Made by a program: the position numbers and the translations under genes. From NCBI GenBank assembly GCA_035943635.1, contig DASZBX010000071.1:1-64000 (forward strand): a stretch of DNA of 64,000 bases, in the 5' to 3' direction. Positions 49,164 to 57,903 of the stretch are shown here, one piece after another (the stretch's first letter is position 1; every line of letters starts with the position of its first letter). The notes beneath the pieces were generated by a model. It made no database searches and had not been told where the DNA came from. It worked only from the letters and a program-made list of their open reading frames with translations. Origin of the DNA: DASZBX01 sp035943635. GTDB lineage: Bacteria; Actinomycetota; Actinomycetes; Streptomycetales; Catenulisporaceae.

Positions 49164-50075
49164 ATGACCACGCTCGAACTCATCCCCGCCCCCGTCCGTT
49201 CCGGCCCGGCCCGGCTGCGCCCGCGCGGCGCCGAGACCGGGGCGCTGATGGCCCTGGGGTCGATGGCCACCGTGCAGCTCGGGCTGGCGCTGTCGGTCGG
49301 CGTGCTGGACCGGCTCGGCGCCCTGGGCACGGCCGGCCTGCGGATAGCCTGGGGCGGCCTGCTCCTGCTGGCCCTGGTCCGGCCGCGGCTGCGCGAGTTC
49401 GCCCGCCGGGACCTGCTGGCCTGCGCGCTTCTGGGCGTGGTGACCGGGGGCATGATGGTGTTCTTCATGCTCGCCATCTCGCTGATGCCGCTGGGCACGG
49501 CGAGCGCCTTGGAGTTCCTCGGACCGCTGGCGGTGTCCCTGTTCGGGCCCGGCGGCGGGCGCCGGCGCTGGACCGCGATGGCCGGGATCGGCGTGCTGCT
49601 GCTGACCGAGCCGTGGCGCGGGGCCGTGGTCGACCCGGCCGGCCTCGTCTTCGCGCTGGCCGCGGCCGTCTGCTGGGCCGGGTACATTCTGCTCACCCAG
49701 CACGTGGGCGAACGGGTCACCGGCTTGAGCGGGCTGGCCGTGTCCATGCCGGTGGCCGGCGTGCTGGGGCTGGCCGTCGCGCTGGTGCTCGCGCCCGGGC
49801 AGTTGGGCCATGTCACCTGGCCGCTGCTCGCGGTCACCCTCGGGCTGGCTGTGCTGAGCGTCGTGGCGCCCTTCTCGCTCGAGTTCCTCGCCCTGCGCCG
49901 GCTGACCAGTTCGGCCTTCGGCACCCTGATGGGCCTGGAGCCCGCGATCGCGCTGCTGATGGGGCTGCTGGTGCTCGGCCAGGTGCCGGGGGTGGCGGCC
50001 GCGCTCGGGATCGGCTTCGTGGTGACGGCCGGCATCGGCGCGACCCGGGCGAGCACCGGAGTAGTAGCCCACTGA
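49164..50075 (+). CDS. EamA/RhtA-family efflux transporter
   Basis: A 303-residue protein with about ten transmembrane helices in two EamA repeats (ALMALGSMATVQLGLALSV; AVCWAGYILLTQHVGERVTG). LGTASALEFLGPLAVSLF is the signature of the RhtA-like threonine/homoserine exporters. The ATG has GAGG 5 nt upstream. Export of an amino acid or related metabolite under control of the divergent LysR is inferred. Confidence 0.87.
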   Translation: MTTLELIPAPVRSGPARLRPRGAETGALMALGSMATVQLGLALSVGVLDRLGALGTAGLRIAWGGLLLLALVRPRLREFARRDLLACALLGVVTGGMMVFFMLAISLMPLGTASALEFLGPLAVSLFGPGGGRRRWTAMAGIGVLLLTEPWRGAVVDPAGLVFALAAAVCWAGYILLTQHVGERVTGLSGLAVSMPVAGVLGLAVALVLAPGQLGHVTWPLLAVTLGLAVLSVVAPFSLEFLALRRLTSSAFGTLMGLEPAIALLMGLLVLGQVPGVAAALGIGFVVTAGIGATRASTGVVAH

Positions 50076-50255
50076 GTCACCTGGGCAGGCCTCGGGCCGA
50101 AGAGCAGGCAGGGGCTCCCGATTCGCCCGTCAGATCTCAGATATCAGATCTCGTAGAAATTGCCGCAGGGCTCTGATCCGCCTTTGCGGGCTTCCGGAGA
50201 ATCACTGCCGGCGGCACGGCGCCCGGCCCGGCTCGCCCTGGAAGCGGGCCGGTGA

Positions 50256-50706
50256 CAGGGCGAGGCCTACCGCGAGGCGGTCTACGACGCGGTCCCGGCG
50301 CCGTTGCGCAGCGTCCTGCACGCCGCGGTGGCCGAGCGGGCGGGCGTCCTGGACCGGGCCCGGCACCTGATCGCCGGGCAGGCGCCGGCCACCGCGGTGC
50401 TCGACGCGGTACAGCAGGCCGGCGAGCAGCTGCGGCACGCCCCGGCGGTCGAGGCCGAGCTGTTGGAGCACGCGGCCGGGCTGCCGCAGGACGACCCGCA
50501 GGTCGCGGTGCGCCTCGCCGTCGGCCGGGCTCGGGCGCTGGCCGGGCTCGGCCCCGGGCTGGCGTTCTCGCCGGTCAACACCGACGCGCTGAGCCGGGTC
50601 GGGTTCAAGGACCGGCCGCAGGCGTCCGGGCTGGTGCAGACAGTGCGCCAGCTCGGCGGCACGCTCGGGGTGGCCGTGATCGGCGCCCTGATCCTGGGCC
50701 GCGAGC
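50256..50706 (+). pseudogene. Chimeric relic: LuxR-type ATPase regulator piece joined to MFS transporter piece
   Basis: The frame opens directly after a TGA with EAYREAVYDAVPAPLRSVLH, the region seen in large LuxR/AAA regulators after the ATPase domain. At about 50545 it switches to GLGPGLAFSPVNTDALSRVG followed by ASGLVQTVRQLGGTLGVAVI, the late helices of a DHA2-type drug exporter, and loses similarity near 50706. Neither piece has its start or remainder. Two unrelated genes were joined by deletion. Confidence 0.7.
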
Positions 50707-50908
50707 CGCCTGCGCCGGTACTCCGGCGGGGGCGGCCCGGTCGTCTTCGCCCGTCGTTTTCGCCCGTGGCATCAACCGATCGGTTGACCCGCCGCATCCA
50801 CCGGTTGAGGGCCGTACTGTGGCCGGCCGGGCGATCCGCCGGGGGCCGGTCGGGGCCGAGACTCGACGTGTGCCGATCCGCGGGCACCGGGCGAGGAGGA
50901 CGGGAAGC

Positions 50909-51862
50909 ATGGCAGTGATCACGGTCGACGGGCTGCGCAAGCAGTACGGGGACTACGCGGCGGTCCGGGACGTGTCGTTCTCGGTCGAGCGCGGGGAGAT
51001 CTTCGGCATCGTCGGGCCCAACGGCGCGGGCAAGACGACCAGTGTCGAGTGCGTGGTCGGGCTCCGGCGGCGGGACGGCGGCACGGTCGACGTGCTCGGC
51101 CTGGATCCGGAGCGGGACCGCGCCGAGGTGCGCCGCCGGGTCGGGATCCAGTTGCAGGAGAGCGCGCTGCCGGACCGGCTGCGGGTGTGGGAGGCGCTGG
51201 AACTGTTCAGTTCGTTCTACCGCGACCCGGCCGACTGGCGGCTGTTGCTGGAGCAGCTGCATCTGGCGGACAAGCGGGACACCGCGTTCAAGAAGCTCTC
51301 CGGCGGCCAGAAGCAGCGCCTGTCGATCGCGCTGGCCCTGGTCGGGCGGCCGCAGATCGCGGTGCTGGACGAGCTGACCACCGGCCTGGACCCGGCCGCC
51401 CGCCGGGACACCTGGCGGCTGGTCGAGCAGGTCCGGGACACCGGTGTCACGATCCTGCTGGTCACCCACTTCATGGAGGAGGCAGAGCGGTTGTGCGACC
51501 GGGTGGCCGTGATCGACGCCGGCCGGGTGGTGGCGGTGGACTCCCCGGCCGGCCTGGTCTCCCGGGCCGATCCGCGCCGACGGGTCACCTTCCGGGTGCC
51601 CGGACCGTTCGACCACCGGCTGCTGAGCGCGCTGCCCGAGGTGGCCGAGGTGCGCCGGAACGGGAACCAGGTGGTGGTCGACGGCACCGGCGAACTGTTG
51701 CAGGCGGTCGCCTCGGTGTTGGCCCGCAACCAGATCATCCCGCTCGAACTGCGGATCGACCAGGCGAACCTGGAGGACGCGTTCGTGTCGCTGACCCGGC
51801 GCGACGGGAGCGCGAGCGGTCCGCATGACGACGCTGCGGCAGCGTCCGCCGAAGGCCGATGA
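50909..51862 (+). CDS. ABC exporter ATP-binding protein
   Basis: A 317-residue ATPase of the multidrug/DrrA-like group. Walker A is GIVGPNGAGKTTSVE, signature LSGGQKQRLSIALAL, Walker B IAVLDELTTGLDP, and H-loop VTHFMEEAERL. A C-terminal DrrA-type domain follows (residues 220-305), then an Ala/Ser/Asp tail. The ATG has GGAGG 9 nt upstream. It is the first gene of an operon with the permease, kinase and regulator that follow. Confidence 0.92.
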   Translation: MAVITVDGLRKQYGDYAAVRDVSFSVERGEIFGIVGPNGAGKTTSVECVVGLRRRDGGTVDVLGLDPERDRAEVRRRVGIQLQESALPDRLRVWEALELFSSFYRDPADWRLLLEQLHLADKRDTAFKKLSGGQKQRLSIALALVGRPQIAVLDELTTGLDPAARRDTWRLVEQVRDTGVTILLVTHFMEEAERLCDRVAVIDAGRVVAVDSPAGLVSRADPRRRVTFRVPGPFDHRLLSALPEVAEVRRNGNQVVVDGTGELLQAVASVLARNQIIPLELRIDQANLEDAFVSLTRRDGSASGPHDDAAAASAEGR

Positions 51863-51981
51863 CAGCTCGCGACCGGCAGGACCGGGCCGCTCGGCCGAGC
51901 CGCTCGCCCAGCGCGTCCCAGCCGCCGCCACTGCTACCGGCTCTCTCGTCCCCAACCACCCGACGCCCCACGGAGCCCGCC

Positions 51982-52722
51982 ATGATGACCGGATTTTCCA
52001 AGCTCCTCACCACCGAAGCCAAACTGGTCCGGCGCGAACCGGCCACGCTCTTCTTCGCCCTGGTCTTCGGCCCCGCACTGATCACCCTGTTCGGCTTGCT
52101 GCCGGCCTTCCACAAACACGAACCCTCACTCGGGGGGCTGACCACGCTGGATGTGTACGTACCGACCGTGATCGTGCTGGCCCTGGCGCTGGCGGCGCTC
52201 AACGCGCTGCCGCAGGCGCTCTCCTCGTACCGGGACAAGGGCTACCTGCGCCGGATGTCGACCACCCCGGTCAGCCCGGCCGCGCTGCTGGCCTCGCAGC
52301 TGACCGTCGTCTCGGCGGTCTCGGCGCTCTCGCTGGCCGCGATCGCGGGGATCAGCCGCGCGTTCGGGGTCGGATTCGCCGGGAACCCGGCCGGATACCT
52401 GCTCGCCCTGGTGCTGACCGCGCTGGAGTTGTTCGCGATCGGGCTGGCGGTGGCCGCGTTGTCGCCGAGCAGCAAGGTGACCGGGCCGGTCGGCGCGGTG
52501 CTGACCTTCCCGACGATGTTCTTCGCCGGGTTGTGGGTGCCCCGCGCCCAGATGCCCGCGCTGCTGCGGCGGATCGGCGACTACACCCCGCTCGGCGCCG
52601 GGCAGCACGCGCTCCAGGACGCCTGGGCCGGCCGGTGGCCCGGGCTCCTAGACTTGGCCGTGATGGCCGCGTACGCGGCCGTGTTCGGCCTGGCCGCGGC
52701 CAGGACCTTCCGGTGGGAGTAG
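51982..52722 (+). CDS. ABC-2 type permease
   Basis: A 246-residue protein with six transmembrane helices. It begins MMTGFSKLLTTEAKLVRREP and contains the ABC-2 family region GPVGAVLTFPTMFFAGLWVP. An earlier ATG at 51859 overlaps the ATPase stop (ATGA) but would add 41 Pro/Ser/Arg-rich residues unlike any permease, so the later start is preferred. It partners the ATPase before it; the substrate is unknown. Confidence 0.88.
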   Translation: MMTGFSKLLTTEAKLVRREPATLFFALVFGPALITLFGLLPAFHKHEPSLGGLTTLDVYVPTVIVLALALAALNALPQALSSYRDKGYLRRMSTTPVSPAALLASQLTVVSAVSALSLAAIAGISRAFGVGFAGNPAGYLLALVLTALELFAIGLAVAALSPSSKVTGPVGAVLTFPTMFFAGLWVPRAQMPALLRRIGDYTPLGAGQHALQDAWAGRWPGLLDLAVMAAYAAVFGLAAARTFRWE

Positions 52723-52729
52723 GCGGACG

Positions 52730-54307
52730 ATGGCCCGGGCCCTGGATGACGAACTGCTCGACCGGTGGGAACAGCGCGAGTCGGTGGTGTACCGGGCCGT
52801 GCCGTACGTCACCCTGACTTTCTCCCTGCTGCTCACCCTCGTGATCGGCGCCGCGAGCCCGATAGCGGCCTACGAGACGGTCGGGCTCAGCATGGCCGAG
52901 GGCGGGTGGGTGCTGTGGATGGTCACGCTCCATCCCGACTGGGAGCGGCGACCGAAGCTGATGGGCCTCTACTACGTCGTCCTGCTGATCCTCATGTTCG
53001 AATTGGTGGCCCGGGCGCCGTGGTTCGGGCTGTTCACCTTCACCGGCTACCTGCACGCGGTGCAGGTGTTGCGGGGCCGGTGGCGGGTCGCCGGAGTGCT
53101 GGCCACCGCGGTGATCACGGCGACGTCCCAGGACGGCGGCCTGCCGAAGGGCGGGACGGGCGCGCTGGTCGGCTACGTCGTGGTCGTCGGTTTCAACCTG
53201 CTGCTCGGCGCGCTGACCCTGTTGTTCGGCTGGATCACCCAGGAACGGGGCATCCGCCGCAAGCAGGCCAACGAGGACCTGGCCGAGGCCAACCGGCGGC
53301 TGGCCGCCACGCTGGAGGAGAACCGCGGCCTGCACGCGCTGCTGCTGGCCCAGGCCCGGGAGGCCGGGGCGCTGGACGAGCGGCAGCGGCTGGCCCAGGA
53401 GATCCACGACACCCTCGCCCAGGGCCTGATCGGGATCATCACCCAGCTCCAGGCCGCGGATCAGGCGCGCGAGCGGGCGCAGATCGCCCCGGCGGCCGAG
53501 GAGGAATCGCGCCATCTGGCCGCGGCCGCGCGGCTGGCCCGGGAGAGCCTGACCGAGGCGCGCCGATCGGTCCGGGCGTTGCAGCCGGAGCCGCTGGCGT
53601 CCACGGCCGGACTGCCCGAGGCGCTGGCCGAGGTCGTCGGCCGCTGGTCGGCACTGGCCGCGGTGACGGCCGAGGTGCACACGACCGGTACGGCCCGGGC
53701 CCTGCACCCGGAGGTGGAGGCGACCGTGCTGAGAACCGCGCAGGAGGCGCTGGCCAACGTGGCCAAGCACGCGCGGGCGGGACGGGTCGGGTTGACGCTG
53801 TCTTATATGGAGGACCAGGTCACTTTGGACGTGCGCGACGACGGTGTGGGATTCGACCTCGGGCGGCTGGGCGAGTGCGGGTCGGGCGGCGGTGGCTCGG
53901 CTGGCAGTGGCTCGACTGGCGGCGGGTTCGGCCTGACCGCGATGCGCCAGCGGGTGGATCGCCTGGCCGGGCGGCTGGAGATCGAGTCCGAGCCGGGCGG
54001 CGGGACCGCGATCTCGGCCAGCCTGCCCGCCGTCGCCGCGGTCGGGCCGCGGGGCACAGGCGAGAGTGGCGACTCGGGCGACTCGGGCGAGGTGACGGGT
54101 TCGGTCGGCGCCATCATCCCGGCCGATCTGGTCAGCTCGGCTCATCCTGTCGGGTCGGTAGGCTCGGCGGGTTCGGTCGGCGCCATCATCCCGGCCGATC
54201 TGGTCAGCTCGGCTGATCCTGTCGGCGCGGCTGATCCTGTCGGCGCGGCTGATCCTGTCGGGTCGGTCGGCTCGGTCGATTCGGTCGGCGCCGGAGTGCG
54301 GTCGTGA
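52730..54307 (+). CDS. NarL-type sensor histidine kinase with repetitive C-terminal tail
   Basis: A 525-residue membrane kinase. About six hydrophobic segments (20-180) lead to a coiled coil (RKQANEDLAEANRRLAATLE), then the HisKA_3 motif LAQEIHDTLAQGLIGIITQL with phospho-acceptor His226, and a HATPase domain (AQEALANVAKHARAGRVGL, DVRDDGVGFDLG, GGGFGLTAMRQRV). After the ATPase domain come ~75 extra residues built from direct repeats (SVGAIIPADLVSSA twice, DPVGA three times), which is not typical. The start is 8 nt after the permease stop, and the end overlaps the regulator gene (GTGA). Confidence 0.92.
   Translation: MARALDDELLDRWEQRESVVYRAVPYVTLTFSLLLTLVIGAASPIAAYETVGLSMAEGGWVLWMVTLHPDWERRPKLMGLYYVVLLILMFELVARAPWFGLFTFTGYLHAVQVLRGRWRVAGVLATAVITATSQDGGLPKGGTGALVGYVVVVGFNLLLGALTLLFGWITQERGIRRKQANEDLAEANRRLAATLEENRGLHALLLAQAREAGALDERQRLAQEIHDTLAQGLIGIITQLQAADQARERAQIAPAAEEESRHLAAAARLARESLTEARRSVRALQPEPLASTAGLPEALAEVVGRWSALAAVTAEVHTTGTARALHPEVEATVLRTAQEALANVAKHARAGRVGLTLSYMEDQVTLDVRDDGVGFDLGRLGECGSGGGGSAGSGSTGGGFGLTAMRQRVDRLAGRLEIESEPGGGTAISASLPAVAAVGPRGTGESGDSGDSGEVTGSVGAIIPADLVSSAHPVGSVGSAGSVGAIIPADLVSSADPVGAADPVGAADPVGSVGSVDSVGAGVRS
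54096..54264 (+). repeat. In-frame direct repeats in the kinase 3' end
   Basis: A 58-bp unit at 54096-54153 recurs at 54168-54225 with a single base change and a 72-bp period (24 codons). Beyond it, an 18-bp unit (GGCTGATCCTGTCGGCGC) is present three times at 54211-54264. All periods are multiples of three, so the reading frame is kept and copy number can vary. Confidence 0.85.
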
Positions 54308-55011
54308 ACGGCAGCGCAGGCGGCCGGGCGAGCGGCGGTTCCGGCTACCGGGGATCTGTGCCGGGCGGGGAGAACGAGACCGTTGGCACGATCGGTCTCT
54401 TGATCGTGGACGACCACCCGGTCGTCCGCGACGGGCTGCGCGGAATGTTCACCGACGCGCCCGGGTTCACCGTGCTCGGCGAGGCGGCCGACGGCTTGCA
54501 GGCGCTCGCGCTGGCCGAGTCGCTGCGGCCGGACGTGGTGCTGATGGACCTGCGGATGCCGAACCTGAACGGGGTCGCCGCGATCACCCGGATGGCTGAA
54601 CGCGGGCTGACCGCCCGGGTGCTCGTGCTGACGACCTACGACACCGACAGCGACGTGCTCCCGGCGATCGACGCCGGAGCCACCGGCTATCTGCTCAAGG
54701 ACGCGCCGCGGGACGAGCTGTTCCGTGCGGTCCGGGCCGCGGCCCGCGGCGAGTCGGTGCTCTCCCCCTCGGTCGCGACCCGGCTGCTCCACCAGATGCG
54801 GTCCCCGGCCAAGGAGGGGCTGAGCCAGCGTGAGCTGGAGGTGCTGGCCCTGATCGCGCAGGGATCGACCAACCGTGAGGCCGCGGTCCGGCTGTTCATC
54901 AGCGAGGCGACGGTCAAGACCCACCTGCTGCACGCCTACGCCAAACTCGGGGTCAAGGACCGGGCCGCCGCCGTTGCGGCCGCGTTCGAACGCGGGCTGC
55001 TGGGCGGCTGA
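54304..55011 (+). CDS. NarL/LuxR-family response regulator
   Basis: A 235-residue regulator. The receiver domain has IGLLIVDDHPVVRDGLRGMF, phospho-acceptor Asp in VVLMDLRMPNLNG, and Lys in GYLLKDAPRDELF. The C-terminal LuxR helix-turn-helix is LSQRELEVLALIAQGSTNRE followed by LFISEATVKTHLLHAY. It starts with a GTG overlapping the kinase stop codon, giving ~30 extra residues before the receiver. It is almost certainly the partner of the kinase, controlling the ABC exporter operon. Confidence 0.93.
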   Translation: MNGSAGGRASGGSGYRGSVPGGENETVGTIGLLIVDDHPVVRDGLRGMFTDAPGFTVLGEAADGLQALALAESLRPDVVLMDLRMPNLNGVAAITRMAERGLTARVLVLTTYDTDSDVLPAIDAGATGYLLKDAPRDELFRAVRAAARGESVLSPSVATRLLHQMRSPAKEGLSQRELEVLALIAQGSTNREAAVRLFISEATVKTHLLHAYAKLGVKDRAAAVAAAFERGLLGG

Positions 55012-55181
55012 ACCGGCACCGCCGCGCCCACCACGCCGGCCGCCCGCCGCCTGCCGCACCCGCCGCGCCGGCCGCCGGAAAACACTTGAGCCGGCCCGGC
55101 CGTCCCGTTGGGCGCGGGGCGGTCGGACCGGCTCTGTCGTGCGAGTAACCCGTCACCGGGTTGGTAACCCCACTAGCTCAA

Positions 55182-55700
55182 TCACTGGTTGAGTATGCGG
55201 GTGCGTTCGTCCAAAGTCGCGAGCATCGAGGTGAGCGCCTGGCCCGCGGCCGTGTAGGCCTGGCCGATGTCCGGCAGGTCCAGGTTGTCCGCGTTGACCT
55301 GCGCCACCGCGTCGGCCGCGTACTCGGCGTGCTGGACCAGCATCTGGTCCAGGCTCAGCAGCTGCTGGACACCCGGCCCCTGCAGCTGCTTCCACCGCTT
55401 CTTCGGGTCCGGCGGGAACGGCGCGTTGCGCACCCGGTCGGCCGCGGCGACGAAGCGGTCCGCGCACCGGCGGGCCGCGTCGACCGGCGCGAGCGCCTCC
55501 CGGGACGGGAACGGCTGCTCCCGGGTCGGCGCCGGGATGTGCACCCGGCGGTGCTCCGCCGCGCTCGCGGACAGCCGCTGGCCGGCCGTGGCCAGCTGGG
55601 TGGCGGTCCACTCGCGCACGCGCAAGTCGTCCTCGCGCATGCGTCCGGCCTCTTTGTAGAGGTCGACGCCGACCATCGGTTCGAACCAACCGTGCACCAT
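55182..55700 (-). CDS. Helical protein of unknown function
   Basis: A 172-residue soluble, mostly helical protein. Visible segments are WTATQLATAGQRLSASAAEH, VDAARRCADRFVAAADRVRN, FPPDPKKRWKQLQG, then VLVQHAEYAADAVAQVNADN-like helices. No known motif, signal peptide or membrane segment. GGGGAG sits 7 nt before the ATG. It follows the SPFH-protein gene by 36 bp and could be co-transcribed with it. I do not recognise the family. Confidence 0.7.
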   Translation of the reverse strand: MVHGWFEPMVGVDLYKEAGRMREDDLRVREWTATQLATAGQRLSASAAEHRRVHIPAPTREQPFPSREALAPVDAARRCADRFVAAADRVRNAPFPPDPKKRWKQLQGPGVQQLLSLDQMLVQHAEYAADAVAQVNADNLDLPDIGQAYTAAGQALTSMLATLDERTRILNQ

Positions 55701-55736
55701 GTCACCACTCCCCTTTGGCTAGTGCCGTGGCCGCCG

Positions 55737-56576
55737 TCAACCCTTGTTGCTCAGCCCTAGCCGTCCCATGTCGCCCAACATGCCGGCGGGCAGCAGCGCG
55801 ATCTGGATCGGCTCGCCGACCAGCGCGTTGACCGCGACCGGGCTGCCGTGCTCGGCCAGCTTCAGGGCCAGGTAGGCGCGCATGGCCTCGGCCTCGGTCA
55901 TCCCGAAGGCGCGCAGCGAGAGCAGCTCGCGCATCCGCTCGTCCCGGGGGGCGATCAGGACCTTGACGTCGTTCAGGGTGATGCCGTAGATGGCGAGGAA
56001 CTCCTGGAGGTGCTCGCGCACCAGCGCGCCGATCTCCTGGATCTTCTCGTTGATCGACTCGAGCGGGGTGAGCTGGACGATCTGGTTGACCGCCTGCTCC
56101 ACCACCGGGCCCGCGTAGGCGTTGATCGCGTCGGCGGTCAGCACGTGGCCCTCGTACGGCATGTGCTGGACCAGCTTGACGGCGTCCTCGGCGGTCTCGA
56201 CGTGGATGTAGTAGTCCACCTCGTAGTTCAGCTCGGCCATCTCGCGCGAGAGGGCCTGGCCGCGGGCCCGGATGACGCTCTTGGCCCGGCTGATGTACAG
56301 GGCCTCGTACTGCCACGGGGACTGGCCGCCGTAGAAGGACCGCTGGATGGAGCCGAACAGCGGCTTGTCCGGGGTCTCCAGCTGGTGCTGGCCCGTTCCG
56401 TAGACCTGCAGGATGGCTCCGCGCGACTTCATCACGCAGAAGTGGTTGGACTCCACGGTCACCAGCGAGCCGTTGAGGATGTTCGGGTCCGGGTAGTGGT
56501 ACAGCAGGATGCCCGGCCCCATCACCTCGCGTCCGTTGGCGTCCAGAGTCGAGACTACGTTACGCAATGTTGGCAT
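55737..56576 (-). CDS. SPFH/Band 7 domain protein
   Basis: A 279-residue protein of the SPFH superfamily (YdjI/virion-core-like subgroup). It has NHFCVMKSRGAILQVYGTGQ and LETPDKPLFGSIQRSFYGG, then the band 7 core (AINAYAGPVVEQAVNQIVQL, then NEKIQEIGALVREHLQEFLA and YGITLNDVKVLIAP). No N-terminal membrane anchor is seen, so it is probably a peripheral scaffold. It starts after GGGGAAG. A 15-bp match to the MITE family B end (CTAGTGCCGTGGCCG) lies just after the stop, at 55719-55733. Confidence 0.85.
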   Translation of the reverse strand: MPTLRNVVSTLDANGREVMGPGILLYHYPDPNILNGSLVTVESNHFCVMKSRGAILQVYGTGQHQLETPDKPLFGSIQRSFYGGQSPWQYEALYISRAKSVIRARGQALSREMAELNYEVDYYIHVETAEDAVKLVQHMPYEGHVLTADAINAYAGPVVEQAVNQIVQLTPLESINEKIQEIGALVREHLQEFLAIYGITLNDVKVLIAPRDERMRELLSLRAFGMTEAEAMRAYLALKLAEHGSPVAVNALVGEPIQIALLPAGMLGDMGRLGLSNKG

Positions 56577-56673
56577 GACTCAACTTCCCCCTCATATCAA
56601 CTTTGACGACAGGGGACGGCGCTTTCCCGCCGCCCCAACACCAGGTGACGCTAGCGCATTGACGCGTTAGCTG

Positions 56674-57903
56674 CTAGACCTTCGGCCCCGAAGAGGGCGT
56701 GTCGGTCTCGGCGCCCTGCTCAGTCCCGGACGGGGCCGACCGTGTCGGCTCGACCGGGGCCGGTCCGGCCGCGTCCGCGGTCTCGTCCGCGGCCGCGCCG
56801 GCGGGCTCGGCCGGGGCCGGATCCGGGTCGGCGGAGGCGTCGGGCGCGCGCGCTCCGGCCGGATCGGCCTCGGCGGTTTCGGGTTCGGAGGCGAGCTCCG
56901 GTTCGGCCTCGGGTTCCGGTTCGGCCACCACGGCCGGCGGCTCGGCCTGGGCCTCGGCCGCGTCCTCGGCCGGGTCGGGTTCGGCCACCCGCTTGCCCTG
57001 CGGCGTGTAGGGCACGTAGCTGTCCCAGTACATCTCCTCCGGCGTCTCGCGGCCGGGGTGACGCTTGGCGCACACGATCAGGAACAGCGCCGCCGACAGG
57101 CCCACGATCAGCGCGGTCCAGTCATTCAGGCGCAGGCCGAGGACGTGGTGCGCCGGGTCGATCCGCAGGTGCTCGATGTAGGCGCGGCCGATCGTGTAGC
57201 CGAGCACGTACGTCGCGAACGCCCGGCCGTGGCCGAGGTTGAACCGGCGGTCGGCCCAGATCACGAACAGCGCGACCAGGACGCACCAGACCGACTCGTA
57301 CAGGAACGTCGGCTGGAAGGTGCCCAGCACCGTGGTGGTGCCGGGAACTCCCGAGCAGGGCACGGCGGTACGGGTGCTGTCGTCCAGGCAGTGGATCGTC
57401 AGACCCCACGGCTTGGTGGTCGGGCCGCCGTACAGCTCGTTGTTGAACCAGTTGCCCCAGCGCCCGCAGGCCTGGGCCAGCACGATCCCGGGGGCCAGCG
57501 CGTCGGCCAGCGGGGGCAGTTTCACCCCGCGCCGGCGCGCGCCGATCCAGGCGCCGACCCCGCCGAGCGCGATCGCGCCCCAGATGCCCAGGCCGCCGTC
57601 CCAGATGTAGAACGCCCTGACCCAGTCCTTGCCCTGGTCGAAGTAGAGCTCGTAATCGGTGATCACGTGGTACAGCCGGCCGCCGACCAGGCCGAACGGG
57701 ACGGCCCAGATCGAGATGTCGGTGATGATGTACGGGTCGCCGCCGCGGGCCCGCCAACGCCGCTCGCCGAGCCAGACCGCGACCACGATGCCCAGGATGA
57801 TGCACAGGGCGTAGAAGCGGATCGGGAACGGGCCCAGGTGCAGCTCGGCCGTGGTCGGGCTGGGCAGGTAAGCCAGCGGGTGGGTGTCCGCGGCGCCGAT
57901 CAT
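56674..57903 (-). CDS. lgt: Prolipoprotein diacylglyceryl transferase
   Basis: A 409-residue membrane enzyme that transfers diacylglycerol to the lipobox Cys of prolipoproteins. About seven helices are seen. The Lgt signature reads GRWGNWFNNELYGGPT, with the essential Arg and Asn. GGRLYHVITDYELYF supplies the conserved His/Tyr region. The last ~120 residues are a long Glu/Pro/Ala tail of unknown role. The ATG overlaps the DsbA-like stop codon (ATGA), deciding the start and showing coupling. Confidence 0.95.
   Translation of the reverse strand: MIGAADTHPLAYLPSPTTAELHLGPFPIRFYALCIILGIVVAVWLGERRWRARGGDPYIITDISIWAVPFGLVGGRLYHVITDYELYFDQGKDWVRAFYIWDGGLGIWGAIALGGVGAWIGARRRGVKLPPLADALAPGIVLAQACGRWGNWFNNELYGGPTTKPWGLTIHCLDDSTRTAVPCSGVPGTTTVLGTFQPTFLYESVWCVLVALFVIWADRRFNLGHGRAFATYVLGYTIGRAYIEHLRIDPAHHVLGLRLNDWTALIVGLSAALFLIVCAKRHPGRETPEEMYWDSYVPYTPQGKRVAEPDPAEDAAEAQAEPPAVVAEPEPEAEPELASEPETAEADPAGARAPDASADPDPAPAEPAGAAADETADAAGPAPVEPTRSAPSGTEQGAETDTPSSGPKV

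Noticed and set aside
54096..54264. Regular repeats considered as a CRISPR array
   Set aside because: Only two or three copies, in frame inside a gene, with no unique spacers of constant length.
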